Part shown: piece by piece, positions 6,819-15,639 of the stretch | How positions within the stretch are numbered: the first letter of the stretch is position 1 | Layout: every line of letters begins with the position of its first letter | Assembly: GCA_000333815.1 (NCBI GenBank) | Contig: CAPI01000094.1 | Span: 1 to 43,292 of the forward strand | Direction: 5' to 3' | From: [Collinsella] massiliensis | Lineage (GTDB): Bacteria; Actinomycetota; Coriobacteriia; Coriobacteriales; Coriobacteriaceae | DNA length: 43,292 bases | The notes under the pieces: generated by a model | Told to the model about the DNA's origin: nothing | Database searches by the model: none | The model's input: only the letters and a program-made list of their open reading frames with translations | Position numbers and translations under genes: made by a program

Positions 6819-8198
6819 CTACTTCGCCGTGAGGTACCCGGCACCGCCCGCGCCGTCGATCCTCATGTACTGGTAGCCCGCGCGCGAGCTCGCGTAGGTC
6901 GTGCCCGCCCCGCCCACGAGCGACGCACACTGGTAGAACGTCTGGAAGCCAGAGACGCCGGAGGCCGGTAGCGCCCAATCGGCGTCGACCCAGATCGTCA
7001 CGAGCGACCCGCACCCGCCGAAGGTGTACGTCAGGTCCTCGAGCGAGGAGGGGTCGAGCCCGGAGAGGTCGATCTCGGTGAGCCCATCGCAGCTGTTGAA
7101 GGTGTGCTGCATCTCGCGCACGCCGCGGAGGTTCCCCATGCCCGTGACCTCGGTGACACCCTGATGCCCGTAGAGCCAGTAGTTCGTGTTCACGTGGCTG
7201 TAGGTTGCCATGTCCGCAGTAACGGTCACCTTCTCCACGTCGTGCCGGTGGTCGTACCAGGGCTGGTAGCCCACCGAGTTGTACCGCGCGTTCGCACACA
7301 GGTGCCCCGACGACACGAGCCCCCGCCCGGCCTCGGGCTCCATCGCAGCCGTCAGCACGAGCTCGCCGTCATCGTAGAGGAAGCAGCGGAACCACTCGCG
7401 CTCGTCCTCGGACCCGTCCGTGTGGGTCAGCACGCCGGTCGTCTCGAAGTGCAGGTTCAGGTGGTCGTCCGTCTGCTCCGGGACGTAGCCCCTCTCCCCG
7501 ACGAGGCGCCTGCATCCGCTGAACATGAGCGTCCCGCTCTCGACGTGCGCGTAGAAGTTGTCCGCGCGGATCGTCTCCAGTGACCCGCAGCTCACGAACA
7601 TCTGGTTCATGTTGGTCACCGTGACGAGGTGGCCGAAGCCCGTGACCTCCACGAGGTGCTCGCACCCATGGAAGAGGTAGGCGGCACTCTCGAGGCCGCT
7701 CTCCTCCATGTCCTCGTCGATGACGGCGCGCGTGACGGAGAGCTTGTCGTCGCTCCAGGGCCTCGAGCCAGCGGACGAGTAGCCGGCAGGGTCCACCTCC
7801 CACGCCTCGAGGATGACGGCTCCCGGCACGTCGGATGAGCGCCCGTCGCGGTAGTTGAACTCGAGCGTGCCGTCCGCGAGCAGGAGCGCCCGGATCTTCA
7901 CGCCCGCGTCCCACGAGAGCGCGAGGATCGCCGGCGCCATCTCCGCCGGTGTGTAGGTCTCCGCGAGCCCGTTCTGCGCGCGGATCGCGTCGGCGATGGC
8001 GTCGAAGACGGAGTCCGATACCACGCCCGTTCCGGACGTCGCGGGCGCCTGGTAGGGCGTCCCGGTCTTGGTTCCGTCGAGCGCGAGCACCGCCGCCGCC
8101 ATCTCGGAGGGCAGGTAGGTCGCAGTCCCTCCGTTCTGTGTGCGGATCGCGTTGGCGATGTCGGTGAGCACGCCCTTCTGGATCGTTCCCACGGCCAT
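6819..8198 (-). CDS. Phage tail receptor-binding protein with DUF285/BspA-type repeats
   Basis: 459 residues, last gene of the structural run. The N-terminus has two copies of a 30-residue module (LTDIANAIRTQNGG... and FDAIADAIRAQNGL..., each ending in SEMA or AEMA plus A-x-L-A-L). The middle and end carry leucine-rich-like repeats of DUF285 type (MNQMFVSCGSL, LMFSGCRRL, MQHTFNSCDGLTEIDLSGL, YTFGGCGSLVTIWV). Such repeats are common in surface proteins and tail fibres of gut bacteria and their phages, and would bind the host surface. Its ATG overlaps the stop of the collagen-like gene (ATGA at 8198). Confidence 0.7.
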   Translation of the reverse strand: MAVGTIQKGVLTDIANAIRTQNGGTATYLPSEMAAAVLALDGTKTGTPYQAPATSGTGVVSDSVFDAIADAIRAQNGLAETYTPAEMAPAILALSWDAGVKIRALLLADGTLEFNYRDGRSSDVPGAVILEAWEVDPAGYSSAGSRPWSDDKLSVTRAVIDEDMEESGLESAAYLFHGCEHLVEVTGFGHLVTVTNMNQMFVSCGSLETIRADNFYAHVESGTLMFSGCRRLVGERGYVPEQTDDHLNLHFETTGVLTHTDGSEDEREWFRCFLYDDGELVLTAAMEPEAGRGLVSSGHLCANARYNSVGYQPWYDHRHDVEKVTVTADMATYSHVNTNYWLYGHQGVTEVTGMGNLRGVREMQHTFNSCDGLTEIDLSGLDPSSLEDLTYTFGGCGSLVTIWVDADWALPASGVSGFQTFYQCASLVGGAGTTYASSRAGYQYMRIDGAGGAGYLTAK

Positions 8199-9865
8199 CA
8201 GAACTCCACCTCGCTCAGGTCGTCCAGCGCCGCGATCTGCTGCGCCACGTACTCCTTGGTCGCGTAGGCCGAGAGGTCGGGCGTCGCCCCCGGTGCCCCG
8301 TCCTCGCCGTCCTGCCCGGGCGCGCCCTGCGGCCCCTGCTTGCCGGCCTCGCCCTTGAGGCCTGAGAAGGCGAAGGCGAACGTGCGCGCCCCGGGGGTGC
8401 CGCCGAGCGTCACGGTCACGGACGGCGTCCCCGTTGAGGCATCTACCGTGGCGGTCGCGCCCGTGATTTCGGCGTCAGCCCCGTCCTGGCCGTCGGCGCC
8501 GGGAGCGCCATCCTGCCCATCAGCCCCGGGGGCTCCGTCCTGCCCGTCGGCCCCGTCCTCGCCGCGCAGCCCCTCGAGCTGCTCGGCCGTGAAGTCATCG
8601 AACGTGAACGCGTCGCCCTTGGGGCCGCGCAGGTCGGCGGAGCTCGTTCCGCTCGCGCTCGTCACGGTGAGCACCGAACCCGCCCACGAGTGCGTGCAAT
8701 CCACGCCGTCTGCGCCATCCGCTCCCGGTGTGCCATCGCTGCCGTCCGCTCCCGGTGGCCCCTGCACTCCCTGCGGGCCGCGGAGCGCCTCCAGCTGCGC
8801 GGGGGTGAAGTCTGTGTAGAGGAACGGATCTCCCTTGTCGCCCTTCTCGCCACGCAGCTCCTCGATCTCCTCCTCGGTGAGGTCATCGAGCGTCATCTTG
8901 TCACCCTTCGGCCCCTTGAGCGCCGCCAGCTGCTCTGAGGTGAAGTCAGCGTACGTAAAGGCATCGCCCTTCTCGCCGCGCTCGCCGGCATCGCCCTTGT
9001 CCCCTTTCGCGCCATGGAGGAGCGTGGCCGTGGTCGTGCCGCTGGCGTCGGTCACGGTCACCACCGCGCCCGCCTCGGTCTGCGCCACCGTGGCTGTCGG
9101 GCTCACTCCGTCGACGCCGTCCTTCCCGTCAGCACCAGGGGCGCCATCGGCACCGTCCTTGCCGTCGACGCCCGGAGCCCCGTCCTTCCCGTCGGCACCC
9201 GCAGGGCCAGGCATTCCATCCACCCCATCAAAGTCACCCCGCTGGGCAGCCGCCAGCAGCTCCTCCCTTGCCTGAGTAGCAGCAGCTGCAGCGGCATTCG
9301 CCGCGGCAACTGCACCCGAAGCCCCCGCAGCCGCCTCGACCGCCCACCCTGCCGTTGCCACCGCGCCCTCGGCCGTCGTAACCGCCTCCTGCGCCTTGGT
9401 GACAGCCTCGGCAATGAGCGCATCGGCGTTCTCGTACTTCTGGATAGCGTCAAGAAAGAGCGAGAACCCGTCCTCAGACTCAGTGCCGCCCACGAGCACC
9501 TTCTCCACGCGCACCTCGAACGCACGCGTCGAGATTGAGCTCCCTCCGGGAAGCGACACCATCACCTGGCAGTCGACCGAACCCTCGGCACACGCCATGG
9601 CGGCCGGATAGAACACGGAGAATGCACCAGTCTCCGTATCAACCTCTTCGAACGGCTCGCACCCTCGCTTGCGCGTCACGCGATGACGCCACAGCAGGTA
9701 CACGCTCGCACCCGAAAGGTCGACCGCCTCACCGTCCCGCCGCACCGAAAGAGCGATGCCGCGCCCCTCCGCATCGGCAGGAGACGCCACCAAGGCGCCC
9801 GCGAAAACGTCATCGCAGGACTCCCAGACCAGCTCATGCAGGCCGAAACCATCAAGACCAGCCAT
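8198..9865 (-). CDS. Collagen-like baseplate/tail fibre protein (BppU-like N-terminus)
   Basis: 555 residues. Residues 1-115 look like a BppU-type N-terminal domain of baseplate upper proteins ([23 protein letters not shown], later [17 protein letters not shown]). An Ala-rich helix follows, then several blocks of Gly-X-Y collagen repeats rich in GKDGAPG, GEKGDKG and GADGQDG. These are separated by short repeated strands ([20 protein letters not shown]) and short helices ([14 protein letters not shown]). Collagen blocks form trimers and act as stiff fibre shafts. The C-terminus ([17 protein letters not shown]) is almost identical to that of the next upstream protein. ATGA overlaps at both ends. 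Confidence 0.75.
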   Translation of the reverse strand: MAGLDGFGLHELVWESCDDVFAGALVASPADAEGRGIALSVRRDGEAVDLSGASVYLLWRHRVTRKRGCEPFEEVDTETGAFSVFYPAAMACAEGSVDCQVMVSLPGGSSISTRAFEVRVEKVLVGGTESEDGFSLFLDAIQKYENADALIAEAVTKAQEAVTTAEGAVATAGWAVEAAAGASGAVAAANAAAAAATQAREELLAAAQRGDFDGVDGMPGPAGADGKDGAPGVDGKDGADGAPGADGKDGVDGVSPTATVAQTEAGAVVTVTDASGTTTATLLHGAKGDKGDAGERGEKGDAFTYADFTSEQLAALKGPKGDKMTLDDLTEEEIEELRGEKGDKGDPFLYTDFTPAQLEALRGPQGVQGPPGADGSDGTPGADGADGVDCTHSWAGSVLTVTSASGTSSADLRGPKGDAFTFDDFTAEQLEGLRGEDGADGQDGAPGADGQDGAPGADGQDGADAEITGATATVDASTGTPSVTVTLGGTPGARTFAFAFSGLKGEAGKQGPQGAPGQDGEDGAPGATPDLSAYATKEYVAQQIAALDDLSEVEF

Positions 9866-11145
9866 CAGAACTCCACCCCCGAGAGGTCATCGAGCGCGGC
9901 TATCTGCTGCGCAACGTACTCCTTTGTTGCCAGCGCGGGCACCTCGCCGCCGGCAGCCACGCCCGCCGCCTGTTCGATGGCGGCCACGCTCGCGCCCACG
10001 GCGGCAGCGGTATCGCCCGCAGCACCCGCCACGTCCTCAACCGCCGCCACCCGAGCCTCGACGGAGCTGCGCTCCGCAAACGCCGTGCGCGGGACGGCGC
10101 CGATCGAGTAGCGCGCCTCCACCGCATCCCCGAAGAGCCGCACGCGCCGCACCACCCGCGCCCGAAGGCGCCACGCGGGATCGCGCGACGAGTCCACCAC
10201 CGCAACCTCGTCACCCAATCCCACATCGACAGAACCCAAGAGCGCGGCGGCGTCCACCTCATAGCTCACCCGTGGAGCGCACGTCTCCGCGAGCGCCGCC
10301 TGCGTGCGGGCGAGAAGGACCTCAGGGTCCTCGACGTCCGCAAACGTCACATCTCCAAAGCGGTGCGCACGCCCGCCCGAGCCGTCCGGCAGGCCCCACA
10401 GCAGCCTCGCCTCATCGTCGCCGACCCAGTCGACGCCGCCATTCACCTCGCCGAACGTGAGCTTGCGCCGATATCCGCCCGTGAAGGCGCCCGTCTCGTC
10501 CACCACGGGCAACCCGGCACCGTAGCCGTAGAGCGCCGTGAAGACCTCGTCCTCTGCTACCGTGCGCGTGCAGCCCGTCATGTTCCGCCCGTACTCGAGC
10601 CGAGCCCCGCGCCATGCGCCCACCTCCGCCACTGCCCGCACGGTACGCGACGAAACGTGCCCACCGGAGACCGCAATCACAGGCTCAATCTCGCAACCCC
10701 ACACCTCGCATACTCGCCTGAGCGCCGCGAGCCTGTTCACGTGATAGAGGTAGCAATCGTGGTCATCAAACCAGCCCAGTGTGGACGCCTGCCAGCGCGT
10801 CCCCTCAAGCACGACGCCCAAAGCACCGTAGAGCCCCAAGTCAGACACCCGCTCCTCCTCGACATAGCTGCCGAGAAGATCGCACAGGCTCGATTCCGCG
10901 TACACTTCGCACGCAGAACCCAGCACCTCGTCCGTGCGCACCACCACGTGCTCACGCCAGCGCCCGTCACCGGGGTCGCGCCACAGGATGCGGTCGTACT
11001 TCTCGGGCGTCTCCAGGCAGGAGAACGAGAGCACATCCTCGCCGCCAAGCTCCTCGCGATGCTCCACCGCGCCAGCCGGGTGCAGAATCCCGATGCGCCC
11101 GTCGGCACGGTCGAACCAGAAGAGCGTCGGGGTCGCGCCGCTCAT
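9865..11145 (-). CDS. Phage tail-tip/tail spike protein (prophage endopeptidase tail-like)
   Basis: 426 residues from the ATG at 11145, which overlaps the distal-tail stop codon (ATGA); an alternative ATG lies at 11154. The N-terminal half resembles tail-associated structural proteins of the Gp44/prophage-tail superfamily: [46 protein letters not shown] and an [21 protein letters not shown] segment. The final 90 residues are an Ala-rich coiled coil ([19 protein letters not shown]) ending in [17 protein letters not shown], the tag shared with the collagen-like protein. No catalytic endopeptidase motif is visible. It would sit at the tip between distal tail and fibres. Confidence 0.65.
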   Translation of the reverse strand: MSGATPTLFWFDRADGRIGILHPAGAVEHREELGGEDVLSFSCLETPEKYDRILWRDPGDGRWREHVVVRTDEVLGSACEVYAESSLCDLLGSYVEEERVSDLGLYGALGVVLEGTRWQASTLGWFDDHDCYLYHVNRLAALRRVCEVWGCEIEPVIAVSGGHVSSRTVRAVAEVGAWRGARLEYGRNMTGCTRTVAEDEVFTALYGYGAGLPVVDETGAFTGGYRRKLTFGEVNGGVDWVGDDEARLLWGLPDGSGGRAHRFGDVTFADVEDPEVLLARTQAALAETCAPRVSYEVDAAALLGSVDVGLGDEVAVVDSSRDPAWRLRARVVRRVRLFGDAVEARYSIGAVPRTAFAERSSVEARVAAVEDVAGAAGDTAAAVGASVAAIEQAAGVAAGGEVPALATKEYVAQQIAALDDLSGVEF

Positions 11146-11888
11146 CAGAGCCATCTTTCTGTGAAGTTCGCTGTGAAGTCCGCGCAACCCGTGAAGGAGA
11201 GCTCGTGCGAACCAGGCTCCAGCCAGAAGAAGTCGCTATCAAGCGTCACGTCGGCGTCGGCCGCCTCGCCGTCCACCCACGCGCGGCCTGCAGCGCAGTC
11301 GACAACTACCTCCTCGCCGCCAAGAAACGCCCGTTCCACTTCAACGCACGCGCCCGTCCCAACATCCTCGACAACCACGCCGCCGCCAGCCAACGCCTCC
11401 ATCACGAACGTCGGCCACGTCCGATACGTGCCGCCAACGAGCAGCGAAAGCTCCGCGCTGCCAGCCGCAGCCGAAGCTTCCTGCTCCTGCCCCCAGGCCA
11501 CGGGGTCAAACGCCGTAAACACCAGCTCGCAGGAGCCATCCTCGAAGAGACCGTCCCATGCCCCAGCGTCCGCGCACACGGCGTCGCGGTAGACAAGCCC
11601 CGGCTCACCGGGAAGCTCCAGGTCACTCCCGGCATCCGGGGCGAGCCACGACGCGGCCTCGTGGCGCACGGCAGAGAGCCCCTCCGCATCCTCGTCATCC
11701 GCAAGGTCGAGGAAGAGCCGTACGCGCAACGTCTTGGGCGGAATGCGCGCAGAGAGCAGGACCGCTCCGGCGCGGCCGGGCACCTCCGCAGCATCCACGA
11801 CGATGCCATGAGCCGCGGTCAGCACCACCTCGGCGGTAGAGAAGGACGAGAAGTCGTGCCCTCCAAACTTGATGGACCGGGCCTTCAG
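11145..11888 (-). CDS. Distal tail (Dit)-like protein, apparently CTG start
   Basis: 247 residues if translation starts at the CTG at 11888, giving LKARSIKFGGHDFSSF, the usual beginning of siphophage Dit/Sipho_tail proteins. The frame is open to 12080, but that extension is Arg-rich and is the shadow of the 60-residue gene. The CTG overlaps the stop of that gene (CTGA), in line with the ATGA overlaps of the whole run, and AGGGG lies just upstream. A Dit hub joins tail tube to tip. C-terminal half is beta-rich (ELSLLVGGTYRTWPTFV). A GTG, ATG or TTG start at the right place is absent, so the non-canonical start is inference. Confidence 0.6.
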   Translation of the reverse strand: MKARSIKFGGHDFSSFSTAEVVLTAAHGIVVDAAEVPGRAGAVLLSARIPPKTLRVRLFLDLADDEDAEGLSAVRHEAASWLAPDAGSDLELPGEPGLVYRDAVCADAGAWDGLFEDGSCELVFTAFDPVAWGQEQEASAAAGSAELSLLVGGTYRTWPTFVMEALAGGGVVVEDVGTGACVEVERAFLGGEEVVVDCAAGRAWVDGEAADADVTLDSDFFWLEPGSHELSFTGCADFTANFTERWL

Positions 11889-12067
11889 AGCCGTCCCCTC
11901 GCGCGACCGTAGGACACCGCCCGACGCTGCTCGCGCGCCGAGAGCTCCTCGTCTTGGAACCGGTCGCTTGAGCGGCTCAGACGAACGTCGGCAAGAGGGT
12001 CGCGCCGATCGCGCCAAGCTCCCCGGCCACCGTCCGCCCCGCCTTTTGCTTCCTTCCTGACAGTCAT
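11885..12067 (-). CDS. Small 60-residue coupled tail-module protein
   Basis: Very basic/acidic, short protein (MTVRKEAKGGADGG..., then DPLADVRLSRSS). Supported by position: its ATG overlaps the stop of the preceding gene (ATGA, 12064-12067) and its TGA overlaps the probable start of the Dit-like gene. It lies where siphophages encode tail-assembly chaperones and the tape measure, but it is far too short for a tape measure and no family is recognised. Confidence 0.5.
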   Translation of the reverse strand: MTVRKEAKGGADGGRGAWRDRRDPLADVRLSRSSDRFQDEELSAREQRRAVSYGRARGRL

Positions 12068-12456
12068 ATCTCCCTCGCAACCGTCAGCCTCGCCGTGAAC
12101 GCCCATACGGAGCGTCCGCTCGAGTCGCGTTCCCTGAAGGTCGGCGCGTCCGTGTCGATGCCCAGGATGCGCACCCCGGAACCCGCCACGTTCCACTCGG
12201 AGCGCCCAGACGAGCGCACGGCAGCCTCGCACGCAAACGCAGCGTCGCGTGCTTCAGCGTCCTTCTCGCGCACGACCAGCATCTCGACCGAGGCGGTGCC
12301 GCGCTCCTCGCCGTCCTGTCGGCTCTCACGCGAGAAGCCCGCCCAGCGAACCACGACGGGCTGTTCGCTCAACAGTGCGCTTGGCGCGATACAGAACACG
12401 TCACCGACTCCCGCCGCGCGCAGCATCCCCGCCACGGCGTCAGTCACGGCCATCAT
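12064..12456 (-). CDS. Phage tail-terminator/connector-like protein
   Basis: 130 residues. Pattern of an alpha/beta protein with PVVVRWAGFSRESRQDGEERGTASVEMLVV, a strand-loop-strand typical of tail-terminator or minor-capsid proteins that close the neck, followed by a helix (DAAFACEAAVRSS) and a C-terminal strand FTARLTVAREI. Coupled to both neighbours by ATGA overlaps. The exact family is uncertain; the call rests on order (capsid, connectors, this gene, distal tail) and fold impression. Confidence 0.55.
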   Translation of the reverse strand: MMAVTDAVAGMLRAAGVGDVFCIAPSALLSEQPVVVRWAGFSRESRQDGEERGTASVEMLVVREKDAEARDAAFACEAAVRSSGRSEWNVAGSGVRILGIDTDAPTFRERDSSGRSVWAFTARLTVAREI

Positions 12457-12779
12457 CGCAGCTCCACCTCCCAGTGGTGTACGCGCCCGTTGAACCCCTC
12501 GAAGCGCGCCACCCTGGAGGCTACGTACGACCTCCCATCGACCTCCACGCGAGAGCCCGCAGGGATCTCGAACGCCCCCGCGCTCGTGACGGCATCCACG
12601 AAGAGCGTGCCCGCCCCTGCGTCCGCGCTGCGGTGCGCATCGGCAACCACCGACTGTGCCCGCTCGAACCTCACGCGCGAGATGGCGCGCGGCTCTCCAA
12701 AGCCCCCGTCAGCCGCCGGCTCGCGCACCAGGCACGAGTTCGGGAGCAATCTCACGGGTATCGGGCGCAGCCATGCCAT
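12453..12779 (-). CDS. Putative minor capsid / head-closure protein
   Basis: 108 residues. PIPVRLLPNSCLVREP at the start, VDAVTSAGAFEIPAGSRVEVDGRSYV in the middle and GRVHHWEVELR at the end fit the Minor_capsid_1 type head-closure proteins of Gram-positive phages. These plug the portal after packaging and join head to tail. ATGA overlaps with both neighbouring genes. Confidence 0.65.
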   Translation of the reverse strand: MAWLRPIPVRLLPNSCLVREPAADGGFGEPRAISRVRFERAQSVVADAHRSADAGAGTLFVDAVTSAGAFEIPAGSRVEVDGRSYVASRVARFEGFNGRVHHWEVELR

Positions 12780-13135
12780 CAGCGCGCCCCGCAGAACAGG
12801 AGCCCCGTACCAGAGAGCTCCTTCTCACAGGCGTAGGTCGCCTGCTCCTCGCCAGTGGTGCCGCGGTTGTCATAGTGCGTCACCGAGAAGGACCCGAGCT
12901 GGAATCCGCCCACCTGGCCCTCGCCAAACTCCGCGAACGCCTCGGCGGCTGCGCACACCGCGCGCCGGTACGCAAGCTTGTCCGCCTCACACGAAGGCAC
13001 GCGACCGCCGCAGACCCATCGCACGTGACGCTCGGCGGCGGGAAGTGCGCCCGTGAACGCCTCCACGCCCATCCCACCGCCGTACGTGTCGCGATAGAAG
13101 CCAAAGTCAACCGACGTCACGCCCGCGCAGCCCAC
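12779..13135 (-). CDS. Head-tail connector-like protein
   Basis: 118 residues from a GTG at 13135, with AAGGG upstream and 9 bp after the capsid stop. The centre is a helix pair (DKLAYRRAVCAAAEAFAEFGEG) followed by strands (FQLGSFSVTHYDN), as in gp6/adaptor-type connectors. Position directly after the major capsid gene supports this. Family not certain. A GTG five codons on is an alternative start. Confidence 0.55.
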   Translation of the reverse strand: MGCAGVTSVDFGFYRDTYGGGMGVEAFTGALPAAERHVRWVCGGRVPSCEADKLAYRRAVCAAAEAFAEFGEGQVGGFQLGSFSVTHYDNRGTTGEEQATYACEKELSGTGLLFCGAR

Positions 13136-13144
13136 AACGAACCC

Positions 13145-14161
13145 TTACTCCAACGGGGCCACGGACGCGCGCACACCGTCAAGCTTGTTGTCGAGCAGCT
13201 CCACGATGCCGTACTTGCGGTACTTCATCATGTAGGAGTCGAGCGTCTCCAGCTCGTCGGGGCTGAACACGCGGCTCGCCACGTGCTTGTCGAACTTGAC
13301 CACGGCGCTCTTCTCCACCACGAGGAAGTTGATCGGCGCGCCCGCGCCCACGAGCTCGTAGTACGTGGAGAGGCCGCTCTTCTGCGGGCTCGCCACCTTG
13401 GAGTAGGTGCCGGAGCTCTCGGTGTAGTAGGTCTTGCCGCTCACGACCTCGGTGTCGGAGGTGAGCTCGTAGGAGCCCTCGGCGGGAGCGTAGCCAAACT
13501 GGTCCTCGTCACCGGAGAGCAGGTCGATGTGCGAATAGAAGCGCACCTGCGGCACCTCGACGATGCGGGAGAACCGCTCGAGCACGCGGTTCGAGCGCGT
13601 CGGGTTCGCCAGGCTGAAGTCATCCAGCACGCCCTTGAGCGTCGGCGTGATGAAGAGGTAGCGCGAGCCCGTGGTCACCTGAGCCTCGTCCATGACGTTC
13701 GTCGCGGCGCGCAGGTCGGCTAGCACGTCCTCCGCCTCTGCGTCAGAATAGTCGTTCGTGGCGGTGGAGACGCCCTCGTGTCCCGCAATCTCGGCAAAGG
13801 TGAACGCGTCAGCCTCCGGCGCCACCTGCGTGCGCTGTAGCTCAGAACCGGCCTCGACGAAGCAGTCGAGCACACCAGCCTCCTCCACGTCCATGACGTC
13901 GGCTAGAAGGCGGATACCTCGGTCGTAGTTGAACGTCTTCGTCTCGAACTCGTAGGTGATGCTGCCGGTCTTGTAGCCCACGTTGCGCGTGTAGTCGCCG
14001 AGGCCCGAGACCTGGATCTTAGGCACCATGATCTCCTTGGCGTTGCGGCCGGCGCGCACCATGCGTCGCGGGCTGTTCAGGCACGCGGAGACCGCCGCGC
14101 GCTGATAGACCTCGTCGAGGATGGTCGTGTAGTTCTTGGTGGATGCGATGCTGTTGGCCAT
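13145..14161 (-). CDS. Major capsid protein
   Basis: 338 residues, HK97-fold size. N-terminal arm SIASTKNYTTILDEVYQRAAVSA, then IMVPKIQVSGLGDYTRNVGY, FETKTFNYDRGIRLLADVMDVEEA, a YLFITPTLKGVLDD strand-helix and VVEKSAVVKFDKH near the end. This is the pattern of coat proteins annotated major capsid protein in Gram-positive phages. At about residues 225-275 there is an inserted module (SGKTYYTESSGTYSKVASP) of a kind seen as decoration or tail modules. GAGGAGT precedes the ATG. It is 3 bp from the scaffold gene, as usual. Confidence 0.8.
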   Translation of the reverse strand: MANSIASTKNYTTILDEVYQRAAVSACLNSPRRMVRAGRNAKEIMVPKIQVSGLGDYTRNVGYKTGSITYEFETKTFNYDRGIRLLADVMDVEEAGVLDCFVEAGSELQRTQVAPEADAFTFAEIAGHEGVSTATNDYSDAEAEDVLADLRAATNVMDEAQVTTGSRYLFITPTLKGVLDDFSLANPTRSNRVLERFSRIVEVPQVRFYSHIDLLSGDEDQFGYAPAEGSYELTSDTEVVSGKTYYTESSGTYSKVASPQKSGLSTYYELVGAGAPINFLVVEKSAVVKFDKHVASRVFSPDELETLDSYMMKYRKYGIVELLDNKLDGVRASVAPLE

Positions 14162-14164
14162 CCG

Positions 14165-14671
14165 CTACTCCTCGTCCGCGATGCCCGCGATCTCGCGCCA
14201 CCGCTTCATCGTCTTGCCCTCGTCTGATGCGGCCCCCGCGTTGGGAAGGCCGGTCTTGCCGCCCTGCTTGAGAGCCGGACCCTCGAACAGCCACGGCTCC
14301 GCTTCCTTGAGCTTGGAGATGTCACCGCCGTGCTCGTCGAGAAGGACGCGGGCAGCTTTCACGCTCCTCGCGCCGGCCATCGTGAGCTCGAACTCCACGC
14401 GCTGATCCGCGCCCTGGCGCCGCAGCTCGTCCATTTCCGCACGCAACGCCTCCGCCGCCTCGGCAGACTTTGCCGCCTCCGCGATCGCTCCCTCGAGCTC
14501 TTCGATCTTGGCGTCGCGCTCGGCGAGAAGCGCCCCGTAGTCCGCACCCGCGTCGTGCGCGCCCGCGTCTCCGCCTGTCAGCGGCTCCTGCGCCGCCTGC
14601 GACTCCGGCTCATGCGCCGTCGTGCATTCCGCACGCTCTTGCCCCTGCGAGCCAACCTCATCACCAGCCAT
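14165..14671 (-). CDS. Capsid scaffold protein
   Basis: 168 residues from the ATG at 14671 (AAAGG upstream; open to 14749). Acidic N-terminus, a coiled coil at about 45-90 (LLAERDAKIEELEGAIAEAAKS...), and a short C-terminal part ending in TMKRWREIAGIADEE. This is the usual build of scaffolding proteins (GPO/DUF4355-like) encoded just before the major capsid gene. The conserved RSVKAARVLLDEHGGDI-KLKEAEPWLF segment is typical. It is the first minus-strand gene after the cargo block, so the capsid run must either restart here or be read through antisense to the ABC-3C genes. Confidence 0.75.
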   Translation of the reverse strand: MAGDEVGSQGQERAECTTAHEPESQAAQEPLTGGDAGAHDAGADYGALLAERDAKIEELEGAIAEAAKSAEAAEALRAEMDELRRQGADQRVEFELTMAGARSVKAARVLLDEHGGDISKLKEAEPWLFEGPALKQGGKTGLPNAGAASDEGKTMKRWREIAGIADEE

Positions 14672-14869
14672 GCCGGCCTGCCTTTCTGTGACATGCCGAC
14701 ACAATGAAGTCGGCAACAGTGAGACAGCGTCAGGGTAAGTTGTTGTCACAGACTGGTGCCTCCACAGCTCTTGCTATAGGCGAAACGAGTAACGCACAGT
14801 CCGCACAGCCCGAGCGTATTTGTTAGCCGAATTCAGCAAGCAATGTCCGCGCTCAGGTGAGAGTTGCCT

Positions 14870-14875
14870 TATAAT
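14870..14875 (+). promoter_or_regulatory. TATAAT box before the ABC-3C operon
   Basis: Perfect TATAAT 31 bp before the first ABC-3C ATG, in a locally AT-richer stretch. No good -35 hexamer is seen at the right distance, so it may depend on an activator or be weak. The 234-bp gap 14672-14905 must also hold the start of the minus-strand scaffold/capsid transcript; I see no clear promoter for that. Confidence 0.35.
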
Positions 14876-14905
14876 TTCTCCTTACCAGAAAGGAAGGAGG
14901 CTCAA

Positions 14906-15100
14906 ATGGAAATGGTCGATGTCATGTTGAGCATTGTGGCTTCCGTACTTTCGATTGTCGCAACCGTTATCGCCTTCAAAAACAAAAAGGATATTGATAA
15001 GCTCCGGGATCTCTATGAAGGCAACAAGATGAACGCTACTGGCAATGAAAACATTCAAGTTGTGGGTACCGGCAATCAGGTGAATACCCATGACAAGTAA
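14906..15100 (+). CDS. Single-pass membrane peptide of the ABC-3C locus
   Basis: 64 residues. An N-terminal hydrophobic helix (MLSIVASVLSIVATVIAF) is followed by a lysine-rich stop-transfer, a short helix (IDKLRDLYEGNK) and a closing GNENIQVVGTGNQVN segment. AAGGAGG sits 5 nt before the ATG. The end overlaps the next gene by 11 bp. The GN-x-NIQ-x-x-G-x-x-N-x-VN pattern recurs at the start of the next protein (GNDNIQILGDNNLVN), which suggests the two assemble through a shared beta-repeat and that this peptide anchors the partner at the membrane. Confidence 0.7.
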   Translation: MEMVDVMLSIVASVLSIVATVIAFKNKKDIDKLRDLYEGNKMNATGNENIQVVGTGNQVNTHDK

Positions 15101-15638
15101 TCGCCAGATTGCCCGGGGCAATGATAACATCCAGATTCTTGGAGATAATAATCTTGTCAATCCAACCGTGCTATTGCAACGGCGCACGTTGACGCACAGC
15201 TTCATCCATGATTTGCTCGACATTGTCTACTCTTTGCCCTCCTCCAAGGATGACTCCTACTCGCTGCAAAATCCAGCACAGATTCATGAGAAGCTGCGCT
15301 TCAACAATGCATATCGATACATGGCCATCATTGATAACCATGTCGATGATTATGTCCGCGTGGACGAGGTGATGAAGGATTATCCGAACAGCGAAGATAT
15401 TGTCAAAAAGCTTCGCGATATGTTCATTGTCGTTGCAGACTTTGATGACGAGGGCATCCCTTGCGTGGGTGATGGCGATGCTCAGCTAGATCGCATCAAG
15501 GACAATCTTTACGACACGATTGTCAACGATGCGAAATTCGATGCTGTCAACCATCCCGCCGAAAAAATCGAGCAGTTTTGCATCGCCCTCATCGCTTACG
15601 GCGTATCGAAGTGCAAGATTCTAGAAACGCCGGTGTGA
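15090..15638 (+). CDS. ABC-3C third component (C-terminal-domain type effector subunit)
   Basis: 182 residues. Residues 8-22 carry the GNDNIQILGDNNLVN motif matching the membrane peptide; the rest is helical (YRYMAIIDNHVDDYVRVDEVMKDY, KLRDMFIVVADF, a closing CIALIAYGVSKCKILE) in the manner of the C-terminal domain of ABC-three-component systems. Those systems are described as bacterial conflict systems with an SMC-like ABC ATPase, a middle component and a variable third component. No catalytic domain is visible here, so action may be through membrane localisation. Followed by the middle component after 1 bp. Confidence 0.65.
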   Translation: MTSNRQIARGNDNIQILGDNNLVNPTVLLQRRTLTHSFIHDLLDIVYSLPSSKDDSYSLQNPAQIHEKLRFNNAYRYMAIIDNHVDDYVRVDEVMKDYPNSEDIVKKLRDMFIVVADFDDEGIPCVGDGDAQLDRIKDNLYDTIVNDAKFDAVNHPAEKIEQFCIALIAYGVSKCKILETPV

Positions 15639-15639
15639 C

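Noticed and set aside
8198-9865. Repeats in this gene as a CRISPR-like or satellite array
   Set aside because: They are Gly-X-Y collagen codon repeats in frame, with variable lengths and no palindromic unit.
9535-11592. 685-residue plus-strand ORF across the tail genes
   Set aside because: Low-complexity Arg/Pro/His translation opposite coupled tail genes; shadow.
11145-12080. Distal-tail gene extended to 12080
   Set aside because: The extra 64 residues are Arg-rich and are the shadow of the coupled 60-residue gene; family-like sequence starts at the CTG at 11888.
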